Origin: Klebsormidium nitens
Lineage: Eukaryota > Streptophyta > Klebsormidiophyceae > Klebsormidiales > Klebsormidiaceae
NCBI GenBank assembly: GCA_000708835.1
Contig: DF237110.1
Coordinates: 1 to 64,000, forward strand
DNA: 64,000 nt
Direction of reading: 5' to 3'
Every line of letters begins with the position of its first letter. The stretch's first letter is position 1. This document shows, piece by piece, positions 1 to 11,600 of the stretch. Position numbers and translations under genes: made by a program. Below the pieces are notes generated by a model that was not told the origin of the DNA, did no database searches, and saw only the letters and a list, made by a program, of their open reading frames with translations.

Positions 1-1
1 T

Positions 2-442
2 CTTGATCAGTGTGCCTTCCCTCTTGCATTGCACAGCATTCCCCTTGAGAACATCGGAGTCTTATCCCCAGAGTTCAATCTGCGGCCTTGCCCAGACAGC
101 TGGAACAATCCTTTCGCAGGGAACGCGAGTACGTGGCATTCGTTGGTTATCACTGGACACGTGTCGGTTTTGCATTCAAGGATGTACAATCAAGCCTATG
201 ATTTGAACGCTTTATGCGCGTTGGTCAATAAAGAGAGTGGCAGGGAGCGAGCCTTTGGGGTTGTGGCTACTTTAGAACCAGGAATGTTCAATTTGTCGAC
301 GTATAGGACTTATCCAGAGTGTGAGGCGGCCACAGGAGAGAAATGTAAAACATACAAGAGCACTCCGTATCACCCCGGTTTCATTCACTCGCTTCGAGAA
401 GAAGCGCTGATAACTGGTTACAAACATACAAGTTCTAATTAG
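2..442 (+). CDS. Terminal exon of a probable nucleotide-sugar transferase-like protein (5' part outside window)
   Basis: An open frame runs from the window edge to a TAG stop at 440-442, giving about 146 C-terminal residues. It begins with a DQCAFPLALHS stretch, followed by VLSPEFNLRP and WHSLVITGHV. A D-Q-x-A-F start, a later FN-x-RP and a buried strand before an H are the pattern I know from the C-terminal half of Nucleotid_trans-type glycosyltransferases. That assignment rests on memory of the family, not a search. The protein ends in a Ser/Asn tail (HTSSN). Codon use looks real and the opposite strand offers nothing better. The exon may start a few bases in, as an AG lies at 9-10. The rest of the gene lies to the left, so function and length cannot be judged. 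Confidence 0.45.
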   Translation, partial: LDQCAFPLALHSIPLENIGVLSPEFNLRPCPDSWNNPFAGNASTWHSLVITGHVSVLHSRMYNQAYDLNALCALVNKESGRERAFGVVATLEPGMFNLSTYRTYPECEAATGEKCKTYKSTPYHPGFIHSLREEALITGYKHTSSN

Positions 443-3400
443 TTGGCACCTTGATTTGTCACATAGGACAGACATAACTAAAATGTTGGAGGTTGTCTTG
501 TAACTAGTCAACGTCTGCTTTGCCGCATGATGGTAGGGAAAGCGGTATATAAGCTGAACGAATCGTTCTAGTATCTGAATTAGGTACAAGTTTTCCAGCT
601 CGCCAATTGCTCTGCTCTCAAAATTGAGTTTTCTCTTATCCTTTCAATGATCCTCAAATCTGCATACAATCCGGCCAGATCTCCGAGTCAAACAAAAGCA
701 TTATGCTATTTAAGTTTCAAAAAGGTGCTTCTCCCCCGAAGCCCCGGATTGCCATGCTGCTATTGTGCCTTTCACGGAATGTGAGAACGCTGGACCCACA
801 TGAGCGGCATGCCTCGAGATCCGATTTGCAGTGCTGGTCATGCTATACCCAAGATTTGTCAGCTCTACAAGTCGGAGAGTTCCCAAATCATCTATGTGCA
901 TTTGGCATCGATCCTCCCATGATGTGCCAACTCATGCGTGGTGCACTGATTGCAGCGCACTGATATCCAAATCGAGGTGAGCTGCAGACTGTACTTCAAT
1001 TCAACCGCCCGTGCCTGATGGAATCAGAGCCAGTAAGGCAAAGTGGCAGCTTTGAGTACGTACGTGCATTCCTACAGTCATACATTGGGTCCTATTATCA
1101 ATGCCTTCGAGTTACTGATCAACCAAATCTGGCTCAAAAGTATCAAGAGAAACTTATATTGACTGATCACTGCCACAGTACTTTGGTCATGCCGTTGTTA
1201 GCCGACTTGAGCACCTAACAACCTTGTAATCATGGCAGTGGGTTTACCCGCCAGATCCGACGGCTATGTGCATATCTTTCTTCGTGGTGGAGGCACGAAA
1301 CAGGAGCAGATTGCTAATCTGCCGGACTCGCGAGCTAGGTACGGAGGGGTCCGCGAGTTGGATTCAAATGACTACCAAGCATGCCGCCCTTTGATAAAAG
1401 ACTTTGGCTTTTCATGAACCGCATCACGTTCGGGGCCGCTAGGCGTGAATTGCTTTGAAAAGTCACTCTGACGTGGGCGGTCAAGGGTGTTCATTTAAAA
1501 TCCAACTTATGAGCTCTTTCAGACATTGAGAACTCACCCATAAACAGCAACAACTTGTATAGATTGAAGCGTGAACCAGGCAAACATGAATCTACTAGTC
1601 CGCAGAATCACCATTTTGTCAAAATGGGCACCGCGGGACGCCTTGTAGCGTTTCTCGTATCATAATCACTATCAGACTGTTGATCGAAGGAGTCGACCAA
1701 CAAAAAGGGTGGATCACATGAGACTAATCTGGAAGTCAATGATTCTACGCTATCCTAAGCCCCAGGTCGCTGATCTATCCGTATCTGTGAATCTGATACG
1801 CTCCGCTTCACGGTAAGCTAGCGTCTGGCAGATGCGGATCCGGAATAAGACGTCCAACTATTTGCGGTCAGATTAATCCCTGTCCGTGTCAAGTCTGATT
1901 CTGTTGCTAATAAACACACGTGCAGCCATCCCTGCCCTAATTTTTAGAGACATCTAGCTTGTCTCTGTAGCCACGAAAAGAAAGGGGAATAGATTCTCGT
2001 GTGAAGATCTAGAGCTACTTACATCACTCATGAAACAGGTCAAGCTGCTTTGACGTCAAGCCCGAAGCTCGACAGGGCCGCCTTTATTGCAAATACCGGT
2101 AGAGGAAGCAGAGAATTCGAAATCACTTCGCCGCCATCATAGCCGGAGTGTCGCTTTTATTCCCAATGACTGTCTTGCAGGATAACCGGCTTACAACACG
2201 CCCGGTCGACCGAAATCACCTGAAACGAAGGCAAGTGAATGTTCAATCAGAGTCGTGCGGTTTGCAGAACTTGAGAAGCTGCACAACCGAACAGCTCGTA
2301 AGGTTCTGGACAGCTCAGATTTTGAAGCTCGAAGTTGGCAGGTTTAGCGCTGACGTTGTCGAGCTTCAAGAGCCCACAAAGCAGAGAGTTTTGCACGGCC
2401 TCAGCAATCTTCGCAAAGCTGGCAAACGCGGATTGCTGGCGCGCTGAAGTTTGGGCAGCACTGGAAACCATGTAAGTGATACTGGAGCCCACAGGAGATT
2501 TTGTCTGCTAAGCAGGCTGGTTACGAGAGTCGAGGCTTGGGTTATTGGACAAGTAACCGGTAGTTGACGTTTCTTTTGAGCTGGTTACCGCCCGAGTCCG
2601 GTTTTTGGACAGTCAACCACTTCTAGACCAGCTCATAACCATCCGTGGTTAAGGGCCAAAATTCCGTGTGGCCAAGATCCGAAAGTCTAGCACAGAGGAA
2701 GGGCCGTACCAAGTCCGTCAGCATGTGGCGACCATTGCAGTGTCTAATCTTCTTCACTGTCGCCAAATAGGCCGATCGCAGAAGCTTCCAAACTCGGGCG
2801 ACAAAGATGCACCCCAGCGGTCAGTATGTTCCGTCTCATAAAGACGCAGTCACTCATGCCCACTTTGAGATATCCGGAAACACATCAATCTAGATCTACA
2901 CAAATCAGATCGGGCAGCAGTCTTTTCTTGGTTCATGCCGCACGAGGTACTGTTTACCGGGCGGTGATCGTGCTGATGAGCCTTTGAAACGCGCTCACCT
3001 GACTAGTAGCCCTCGTTCGCCAGTCTGAAAAAGCTTTCGGAGGGCAGGCAGTCGAGATACGCTCGCCCGCAGTTCAGGGTCTCCGGGCAATACCAAGTGT
3101 TCTGCAGGGCGAGGGGAAAGTTTCGTCAGTGTTTGAAGCGCGCATAGCCTCCTTCTCTCACGCCTCTAGGCCACAGCAAAATGTCTAGACTATGATTTAC
3201 GGACACAAGAGGGGACCGTTTCCCTCAGTCTGGCCTGTTCCGCCCCTGTGCTTTGGTACGGAAGTTGCTGCCTGCCAAAAGTCGTCAACAAATTGAGAGC
3301 TCTTTTGAGCTCTTCCGTGGGCCTAGAGAGTGGTTCTTTTGCATGCGTCTGAATTTGAAAGAAACCAGCGTACTGATATAGCCACCCTTTGAACGAATCG

Positions 3401-4431
3401 AAGCGTGCTTGCAGCTTTATGCTCGATGATTGTCTACTAGAGTGCCCAACTCAAGCTCGGCCTCACATATCCATCCAAGAGCACCTTACAGAATATACTC
3501 CGTGCCTTTCAGAAAGCTGGACCCGTCTGAATTTCTTCCTTTACTCCGACTTCAACCCAAACATCTCTGTGAGCTCTGGCCTAAGTAGAACTTACCCCGT
3601 TGAAGTTGCACGGATTCGGTCCACTGTCAGGATCTCCGGTTGCATACGGACTGACGCCAGGCTCTGCCAGGATGAGGGCAGGGACTGCAGAAGTTGGGCA
3701 GAAAGGAAGGTTTAGCAAAATATTATTGAAGGTAACGCTCCTTGTTTCAATACATCTGCTGCACTTGCCACCTTCTCAGCGCCCAGCAAAGGTTCACGAA
3801 TATACTAGGAATACAAAGGTGCCAGCCTGAGGGGCCAGTAGCCCAGCCTATGAACGTTTTGAGACTCTTCCAAGAGGTTTTCTGATCAGAGCTGATCTCT
3901 CAAGAATTGAAGAGGCACAAGAATTAAACCCACTTGGGTGGAGCATTTGAGAAAGTTCAGAAGGCTTTCTGGTTGGATTGAAGCAAAGTAGAGTCCCTAG
4001 CTGATCCACCTGGGCACACTGGCTTAGTGGGTTGAGCTAGACAGAAGCAAAGCAGACTGAATTTTACCAAGACTGTCTGCTTGGCAAAGGTATGCTCCAA
4101 TAGGCTAACCCCATCTGACTGGCCAGATCTAGCTGCAACGAAATCTAGATTGTACAAAAGACCAAGTCCGCAAGCAGTCTCGATCTTTTGAAACTCCTAG
4201 GCCTCTTTGTTTTCTTCAGCCTTTTAAAAAAAATCTCCACAAGGCAGATCTAGACTTACAGGGGCAAAAAAACCCTGAGTGCGCCACTCGACTCGTCCAA
4301 TGGCCTCATTCTTGATCTCCTTTTGCAGATCTCTGACCGCACAATCTGCGCCAGCGCGAGGTCTCCCTCAAGGAGAGCACAAACTGGTGCAGGAAAAGGC
4401 TAGCCTACCATTAAAAGTAGGACAAAGCTTC
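443..4431. other. Spacer without a confident gene
   Basis: No splice-consistent gene model was found here. The most coding-like piece is a minus-strand open frame of 81 codons at 2247-2492, with an Ala/Ser-rich start and an LQNLSCPEPYELFG stretch. It has no recognisable domain and no linked exon. A plus-strand frame at 3389-3715 is similar in quality. A TATA-like TATATAAG sits near 546. The stretch 1420-2140 shows only short ORFs. Confidence 0.4.
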
Positions 4432-5238
4432 TCAAAGAGGTTCAAGTGCCTTATTTGATCCCTCACTTGGGTCTCCACCCCCGCCAATCGCCTCGCACAC
4501 GCCGGCGCTCCCGTCGCCCAGGCACTGGGACCCAAAAGGGCAGCAGTACGGCTCCCCAGGGATCCCTTCTGGGGAGGGGGGAGGTGTGCACTGCACCAAG
4601 CATGCGCTGGTATCTTGCATCAACGATCGCCGCATCCCAAGGGGAGTTCCGTCAGCTTCCGGGATTGAGGGGAGTGTTCGAGCGCTGCAAACAGCCTGCA
4701 AAACAGAAGGAAAGATGATTGAGAGACGCCGGCAAACTACCGCTTGATCTCTCGATCGCGAAAGAATGCGGGGTCAATGGGGGGCGTTGCATTGGATTCT
4801 GGTCAAGCGCTCAAATAACGCACTAGCTATGATGTACGTTCAAGCCCCGAGTGTAAGCTTTACCAGACGCGCACTCGAGTTCCTTCGTAATGTCAATCTT
4901 AGCTCCAAAATTCCCTTACAATCAAAAGTCTTGACAAGTGTGAAACCACAGTGCCACGCGAGACCATCTCAGGGGTTGCATGTCATACACTAGGCGTCCT
5001 TCATCTCCTCTTCTTAATAAAACGTCAGATCCATGTGGAGTGCTGGGCCGAACCCGCACAAATCGAGCTGCTAAACTGCCCACGTTCCAAAAGTCCGCCG
5101 CACGTGTAGCGCAGTGACTTTCAAAACAGGAAAAGCTGGAAAAAGTCTCACCAAGTAAGTCACCAGTACCACGGCGACACTCCTCAGCTTCACTGCAAGC
5201 TTCCGCTCCATCCCCATGCAGCTGATGCGTGCGACCAT
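4432..5238 (-). CDS. Small secreted Cys-rich protein, two exons
   Basis: Exon 1 (5238-5152) starts at the first in-frame ATG and encodes a basic N-terminus followed by a hydrophobic VAVVLVTYL run. It ends at a GTGAGA donor. Exon 2 (4695-4432) follows a very good acceptor (polypyrimidine tract then TTTTGCAG) in the same phase, reads AVCSARTLP next and stops at TGA. Joined, the 116-residue product begins with a classical signal peptide with a likely cut after AVCSA. The mature part has six cysteines spaced C-x3-C-x14-CC-x5-C-x8-C, with Pro and Gly between them; the CCPFGSQC segment recalls granulin-like or small Cys-rich extracellular proteins. I cannot name the family. A GTGAGG donor-like site within the last codons means a further exon to the left is possible. 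A second ATG at 5217 is an alternative start. Confidence 0.6.
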
Positions 5239-8200
5239 TGCAAAGGCGAGCTGGGGATTTCTATGAGAAAGTGCTGCACCAATCAGTCCCGCAGGGAAGG
5301 GAGTATGATAACAGGAGCTGCCGCGCGCCTGATTGCAGCAACACCCTGATCGAGATCTACAAGATTCAAACAACCTAACAAGCTTGACACTGACCTGAGA
5401 TCTACAAGCGCTAGTAAACGCTAGTGCAGCTTGTGAAGATAGCTACTAGCTTGTAATTAGCTTGGAGTCATGAGAAGGGTGAGGCTTCCAGACTGAACAA
5501 GAGGGGAAGCGTTGTCTTACTCTTTTCCGACCATGTAAGCAGGGAGTGGCCCAGCCAGTAGTATGAAGGCAGCAGTGCGCCTAGTGGGATCTCTTCACAC
5601 TTGGTGAAGGAGTCCGTAGGGAGGCTATGCTACCTACCGTAATTGCTATGTCGGAGTACTGCATGGGCTCTGTACTACGTACCTACGTACCTGGTGCAAA
5701 GCAGCTCTTGGTAACGGCTTGTCAGGCCGTACTGGTAGTGTCACGGCTGCTTGCCAATTCCAGTAAAGGTACCCTACTATCCCGATACAGATAGTACCTA
5801 CCTACACCGTACCTACCCTCCGCTACGGCCTTCTTGAAAGAAGTACCGTACCTACGGTATATAGGTATGTACCGGCATGGCAGGCCGCCGGAGTATCGGA
5901 TACAAGACTTCAATCTAGAAGAAGTAAGCTTCAGGTAAAGTACGGTAAGCCAAGCAGCCTGGGACGGGTGGGTTAGGGTGGGCTTCGCTGTGGAGTGGGT
6001 GAATTTCAGGGTTAGGTTTTTAGTGTTAGGGTGGGAGCTTACTACATGCCTCGAGTTAAATCGAAAATACATAATCGGATAAATTTTGACCTTCACCGTG
6101 ACTCCAGAGTCGCAGGGTGACAGGCGTTTGAGAACAGACTCCGACAGAGGATCCGCTCATGTGCAGAATTGAGGTGCCCAGCCCGGGCACCTAAACTTGA
6201 ATTCCTAACCCAACAATCTACAAGCTGCGCACCCGCGAGCCGCAATCAGCATCACCCTAACCACCTAGCTAACCCCACTCGTCCTCCGGGTGCTCATTGT
6301 AGTGCAATCGGCTCGAGCCTCGGATCGACGGAATTTACTGTCCGTGTCGACACCTTTACTTTGTCTCTGGTTCGGGACTCGAAGCTCCATATCTCGGTCA
6401 CCGGTGGTCCGGACTCCGAAGACGACCTAGGTACCGGTACCCTCAGAGCCCCAATTATGTAGCTGTAGGTATTACCGAATTCACTACAGTACCTGACAAG
6501 TGTCAGGCAAGTACCTAGCAACACCTAGCAAGTAAGTACTGATCTGCGGCAAATCGATCTCTGACCAGCGCCTTGCTGGCCACAAACTTCACAACGCTTA
6601 TAATACGGTCAGTGAGGTTAGAAGTACCGATCCATTGTGATCCCATTTAGGGGCAATGAGGGGCTTTCACGGCCGGCCAGGTTCCTGCTTATTACCTATT
6701 ACCTGCACCTGCTTATCACTCGAATCCAATGAGCCAAGAGGGAGCCAAGCCGCTTTCTCCAGGTGCAAGCCAGTCGGCCAAATTGCGCCAGGCACTGAGA
6801 GGCGGGCCCACGGCAAACGTTGCCGCACTACCTAGCTTGTTTCCATTAGCAGGAGTCTCGGTCGACACGTATACCGCTGGGTAATCTACTAGGAGTGAGC
6901 CAATGGACGCCAAATGAAGGCGAAGAATGAAGGCAAGGTGAAGGTAATCTGGTAAGCATGAGCAATGCCTGCTTTAACAGCAAATTCTGATCAAAGTGAG
7001 CTGAAGCGTTGGTATTCGAGCCTCGCCACCGGCGTTGCCACAAACAGGCTGCAAACTGCAGCTGCATAAGCCTGTCGGTTGAGTAAGGAGACCGCATTCC
7101 TACGGCGCAACGGCAACGGCAGGCGGCAAACTGGCGTACTGCATCAGACGACATGGTTTCTACGTGGAGCCCATGAACGCCTGAATTTCTTAGCTGACCC
7201 TTATTAGTGACCAACGTGGATTCGTAGCTGAAAACTTTGGAGTCCTTCTCGCTGGAAGGGGAGCTTCAGTTGAACGCTCACTCTTACTATCGCAGGCCCA
7301 CGGTCGAATGAAACCGCCAGCAGCCACCTATGACTCGACCCAGTAAAGTGCGACCCAAGTATTCCGTGCCTTGGCTTGATTCAAAGCAGGTACAGATCTG
7401 CTGAGATTGTTGGGCAGGCCTGGCGGCGCAGCGCAATCCTCAGGTGACCGCGTTTCCTTAATCTTCATACTGAAATTCTGGTTCATGCACTCTAGCTTAC
7501 GGTTCTGTACCTTGACAGTTGACCTGGTTAAGTGGTACAGACAATGCAAGAACATCAGATGGGTCCACAAATCGGCGGTTTCTTTTTCGTCTTTATAAGA
7601 GATGCCGTTGGGGTGCTGCATAACCTCTGCCAAGGCGCCGTGAGCGATGATCCTGCGGGCCGCATCAAAGCTCATAAGAGAAACATGTAGGCCAGGGGTT
7701 ATTGGAGATCCAAAGCAGTGACAGTAGTTCTCAAGGCCATTGCTGTGGCTGCCTGGAGTTGCCGCTCTGAGTTTCGGTCTTTTTCCAAAAAAGGTTATCT
7801 GCACTTTGGGTGGTTGGCTGCGGGATGGTGTACTTGAAAGCTCGTGTCGCCTCGCACTGCATCTGGCCTTTTTCAAAGTGGCTATCTAAATCACGGATAC
7901 TTGTCCGCAGGGTGGTGTGAATAAGGTCTCGTGTTTGTTTGCCCTGCGTCAAGCTAGCTACTCTTTTCACGTAGGATGCATTTGATGGAACAGTAAGTAG
8001 CCCGCGCTCTTTGACAAGTCTTGAGCGACTCAGCTTATCATTGGTCCACTCTGTGAAGTTGTGACATCAACCGAATGATGCCCAACTAAAGCCAGCAACC
8101 ATTTCAAAGTTGAAGGCACCAGATCTCTTGGTAACGTTAAAGTCTGCTTCGACCCAAGTTCTATTGAAAGCAGATCATTCCTCTTCGTAAAACAATACGT

Positions 8201-8656
8201 CCTTCTTTTGGAAGTGGTTGGGACCTTCTGTTCTTGCCCCGGCCCTAAAATAAAGCAAGCCCTTACGAGCTCTTTCGAATTATCAGATCGAACTACAAGG
8301 CGATTAGTTTTTAAAGCTTTCCAGTCCCATTTCAGAAGCAGTCAATTTCTTTAGCCTGACGCAAATCAACATATGAATGCCATTGCCGAGAGAGGGCGGT
8401 TAACGCTCAATCCAGCTTTATGCCAGCCCGCTTGTGTGCATACACTCCGCATCAAAAAGCGACGTCATGGTCCTCTGACACGTAGGCGCGCGCAGTGCGA
8501 TCGAATACACCAAGTCGGAGCACGGACTCCTTCTTTCTTCGAGAACCACTTTGTGCCGGATCCGAACGTTCTCTGGCAAGCCAGTGGTCACATTCTCAAC
8601 AACTCGTTCTAGCTCCTAACAAAGCGTGGTTAAGCAAACCTGGATCTTCACGCAGG
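5239..8656. other. Spacer with low-complexity sequence; no confident gene
   Basis: The stretch 5640-5890 is enriched in GTACCTAC/GGTACGTA words and has chance ORFs on both strands. A telomere-like foldback element lies at about 5930-6070. The longest open frame is minus-strand 7328-7876 (182 codons). It has no family resemblance I can name, no clear initiator Met context and no linked exon, so it is not called as a gene. The interval 8100-8656 probably holds the promoter and 5' leader of the next gene. Confidence 0.4.
5930..6070. mobile_element. Telomere-like foldback/MITE-like element, copy 1
   Basis: The core reads GGGTTAGGGTGGGC, then GTGGAG, GGGTTAGG and TTTTTAGTGTTAGGG, the same order as in the copies near 23.8, 52.8 and 58.9 kb. 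The flanking inverted repeats are weak here (GTAAGCT on the left, AGCTTAC on the right), so the ends are approximate. No coding capacity. Confidence 0.5.
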
Positions 8657-11600
8657 ATGGGTGCCTTTCAGCGGAAGCCGTTTGCCTCTCCAACCGGCAC
8701 CAGCTACCTCCTCCGGATCCTGTACGTCCTGTTTCTATGCCTAGGGAGCATATTTTTAGTCCTTCTACCAATGGAGGAACACAGGATCGTCCTCATGCTG
8801 GATTTCCGCCCGTCCACGTGGGCAGTGCTCCGGGAGTACGGCTTCACGGAAGCGGCAGTCGAGGCGATGCCGCGACAATACGTCCGAAACGTGATGGTGA
8901 GTGTTGGAATTTTCCTTCTTTGGGATGCGAAACGCTTTGCTTACTTCCTTCGCCTTGACGAGTTCGCTGCTGGAGTGCGGTTGCTTCGTTTGCTGCTTCC
9001 CATTCCATTCTATTCCTTCTCGTTTCGCTCCGTTCTTCCGTTCTGTTCCGGCAGGACAGAACTTGAACCGGCTTCGAAAATAGCCTCACGCTCGCATAAA
9101 CTTGAGGGGAAATTAACAGAAGATCCAGTATGGGGGCAAGACTAAACTTGAGTGTTCTTTTGAGAAGCTTTGGATAGGTCTTGGATTCAGTAGAGAGCTC
9201 AAAGTGCCTCAAGTGCCTCAACCTCTAATCAACCTCAGAACGACCCTTCAAATCTCGGAACGACCTCAGAAGGATTGTCAAGTTCTGACTTCTTGCATCT
9301 TTGCAAACCACTGCAATACTTAAGGCTTGAAACCCGAGCTTCTTTGAAGCGGTACGATCAGTCAGCTCGGCAGAACGTCCAAACCGTCTGTTACGGGCAC
9401 AAACTAACTCAAACCGTGCCTGATGGCGCTGTCAGATGCAGGGGATCACGTGGCAAGCGCGCATCCCCTGATCCCCGCATAACATACAATTTTAAGGCGG
9501 ATCAACAGCATACTTCGAGTCCTGGAATCGGATGCCATTTGCCGTACGTGGGATCCTATCTCGGCACAACACGTGGAGCGCGTCTTTGCAGGGGTCGTAC
9601 TCGCGGGCCAAGCAAAAGGGGCTGTCTAAGGTGCTCCTCATCCACGTGCAACACGGGCTGAGCAACCGGATCCGGGGCTACCTCAGTGCAAAAGCGTTTG
9701 CCAACGCGACAGGTGGGCACTTTTATGTGTGGGCAGTCCTGAAATGTAATTCGATCTTAGTATATCCGCAATCTTGCTGATTCCATGGAGGCAGAAACGA
9801 TGTCTCCAGCAGCCCAGGGAAACACTCCTATTCCAAGACATGTGTCGTCTTCAACTTGGGAGCCATAGCGGGCTGTTGCTCCTACGTCTGAGCTAGAGAC
9901 TCCGTATCTGAGAAGCTGCCCTTGACCGAATCCGAGGCGGCGACTTGGCCCAACTCCGCGGCGATCTCATCTCAGAACTGGTTTAAAAGCTTTGCGGAGC
10001 GGGACTCCGTGGATGTGTCCAGCATCCATGCAAACGAGCCAGGAATGTGGAACAAGTCTTGAAAGCCAGCCTTGTATAGAGACAATCCCTTTCTCAAGCC
10101 TGGGAAATCCAAGATCTCACCTTCATAACTGGTAAACACGGTATATAAGCGCATCGCACTAAATCCTGGACCAGGAAGTTTAGAATGTTTTGAGCAAAAT
10201 TCTGTTTCGGCCTCCGTTGCAGGCCGCCACCTGCGCGTCATCTGGATCCCGGACGAGCACTGCCGCGCGCGCTTCCCAGACCTCTTTCTAAACGACGAAG
10301 ACGTAGCGGATACGTTTTGGGAGGACGAAGTCTCGGGGGCGAACTTCGATGCGTACGACTATATGCATCCCGCCACTAAGTACCAGTTCATTGCGGACGG
10401 GCCACGTCATATTTACGTGCGCTCTGCTTTCCTGCTTAATGGACCGGCGGGCGCGGGGCAAGATGTAAGTGAGATGCGACTCGAGCGCGAAGCGCTGAAC
10501 GGTCTCTGAGCAACCCAATGTAAGGAGTTTGAGAGTTTCTAGAAACGTGACTCGTATGTTCTGCCTGCTTTGGCTGTCTCAGTTGATTACTATATACCTC
10601 GTACAGCTGTCCGATCAGCGCGTCGCTTGCTTGGACAGCGACCCACTTTGAGGCACATCCAAGACCCCGCAATCTGGACTACCAAACAGCCTCTGAGTGG
10701 AAGGCCGTTAACATCGGCAGCTGTCAAGCGCGCCAAGTTGATCAAGGACAAACTGCTTTTGAAACTCTTCAGGCTTCCAGCCTTGCGCGGCAGTTCCAGG
10801 AATTGGACCCAGTTGACAGCATCAAAGACGCCCTCCGGCCGTTTCACGCCGTCGGCTGCCACGTGGCACGCGAGTGGTGGCCCTGCATAGCGTATGTGGG
10901 CGTGCACATCCGGCAGGGGCAAATCGGCTTGGGCGAAGGTGAGTCTGCCTCGTGGCCAATGACTCTTCCATTGCACACTGGTGGGGAGGACTTTTGTGAA
11001 GGATTTTCGTGAAGAAGGTTTAACTACGCCTTTTCGTGGCGTCAAGGGCACACGTTGATTGGTTATTTTCGGGAGTAACACAATCTGGAGGAATTGCAGG
11101 AAGGACTTGTAAAACCTTGGGGCCGAGGCTGGGGTTGATAGGCATTGGAAGAAGTGGTGGTGAGTCTTTGAATCGAATCAAGAACCGCAGCTTTCCAGCG
11201 TTCTTTCTTCGGGGCAGTTGGCCTCTCAATTTCCGAACCTTAGCAGCGCCGGTCCTCCGCGAGCCGGCCCCCAATCCGTTTTCAGTCTGGAGGAAGTCCA
11301 TTTTGCCCAGGGTCGCAAAAGGTCAGCGGAACCTGGAATGTACCAAAAAGGTATTGTATAATCGTTTACGGCCACCTCGGGACATGCAAGGAAACAGCAT
11401 GCAGAATCACAATTTGGAGTGATCCCCTTGCACCCAATCCAAACAAGCAGAACCTCCAACCGATAGCCGGTTCTCGTCAGTGCACACAACACTATGAACC
11501 CCCGGTTATTTGCAGAATACCTGGGCACTCCCGAGGACGTTTCCGCCTACTCACCCGAGGACCGCGCGGCGCTGAACCTCGCGCGTGCCATGGCTCGCAC

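Noticed and set aside
3389-3830. Plus-strand ORFs near 3.4-3.8 kb as a gene
   Set aside because: Two frames compete, neither shows a domain, and no splice-consistent extension was found.
5930-6070. TTAGGG/TTTAGGG-like words suggesting a telomere or chromosome end
   Set aside because: They are short, degenerate, internal, found in both orientations and framed by inverted repeats.
5722-6096. 124-codon minus-strand ORF
   Set aside because: It spans low-complexity GTACC-rich DNA and the foldback element.
7328-7876. 182-codon minus-strand ORF
   Set aside because: Length is mildly suggestive, but there is no recognisable domain, no convincing start and no partner exon.
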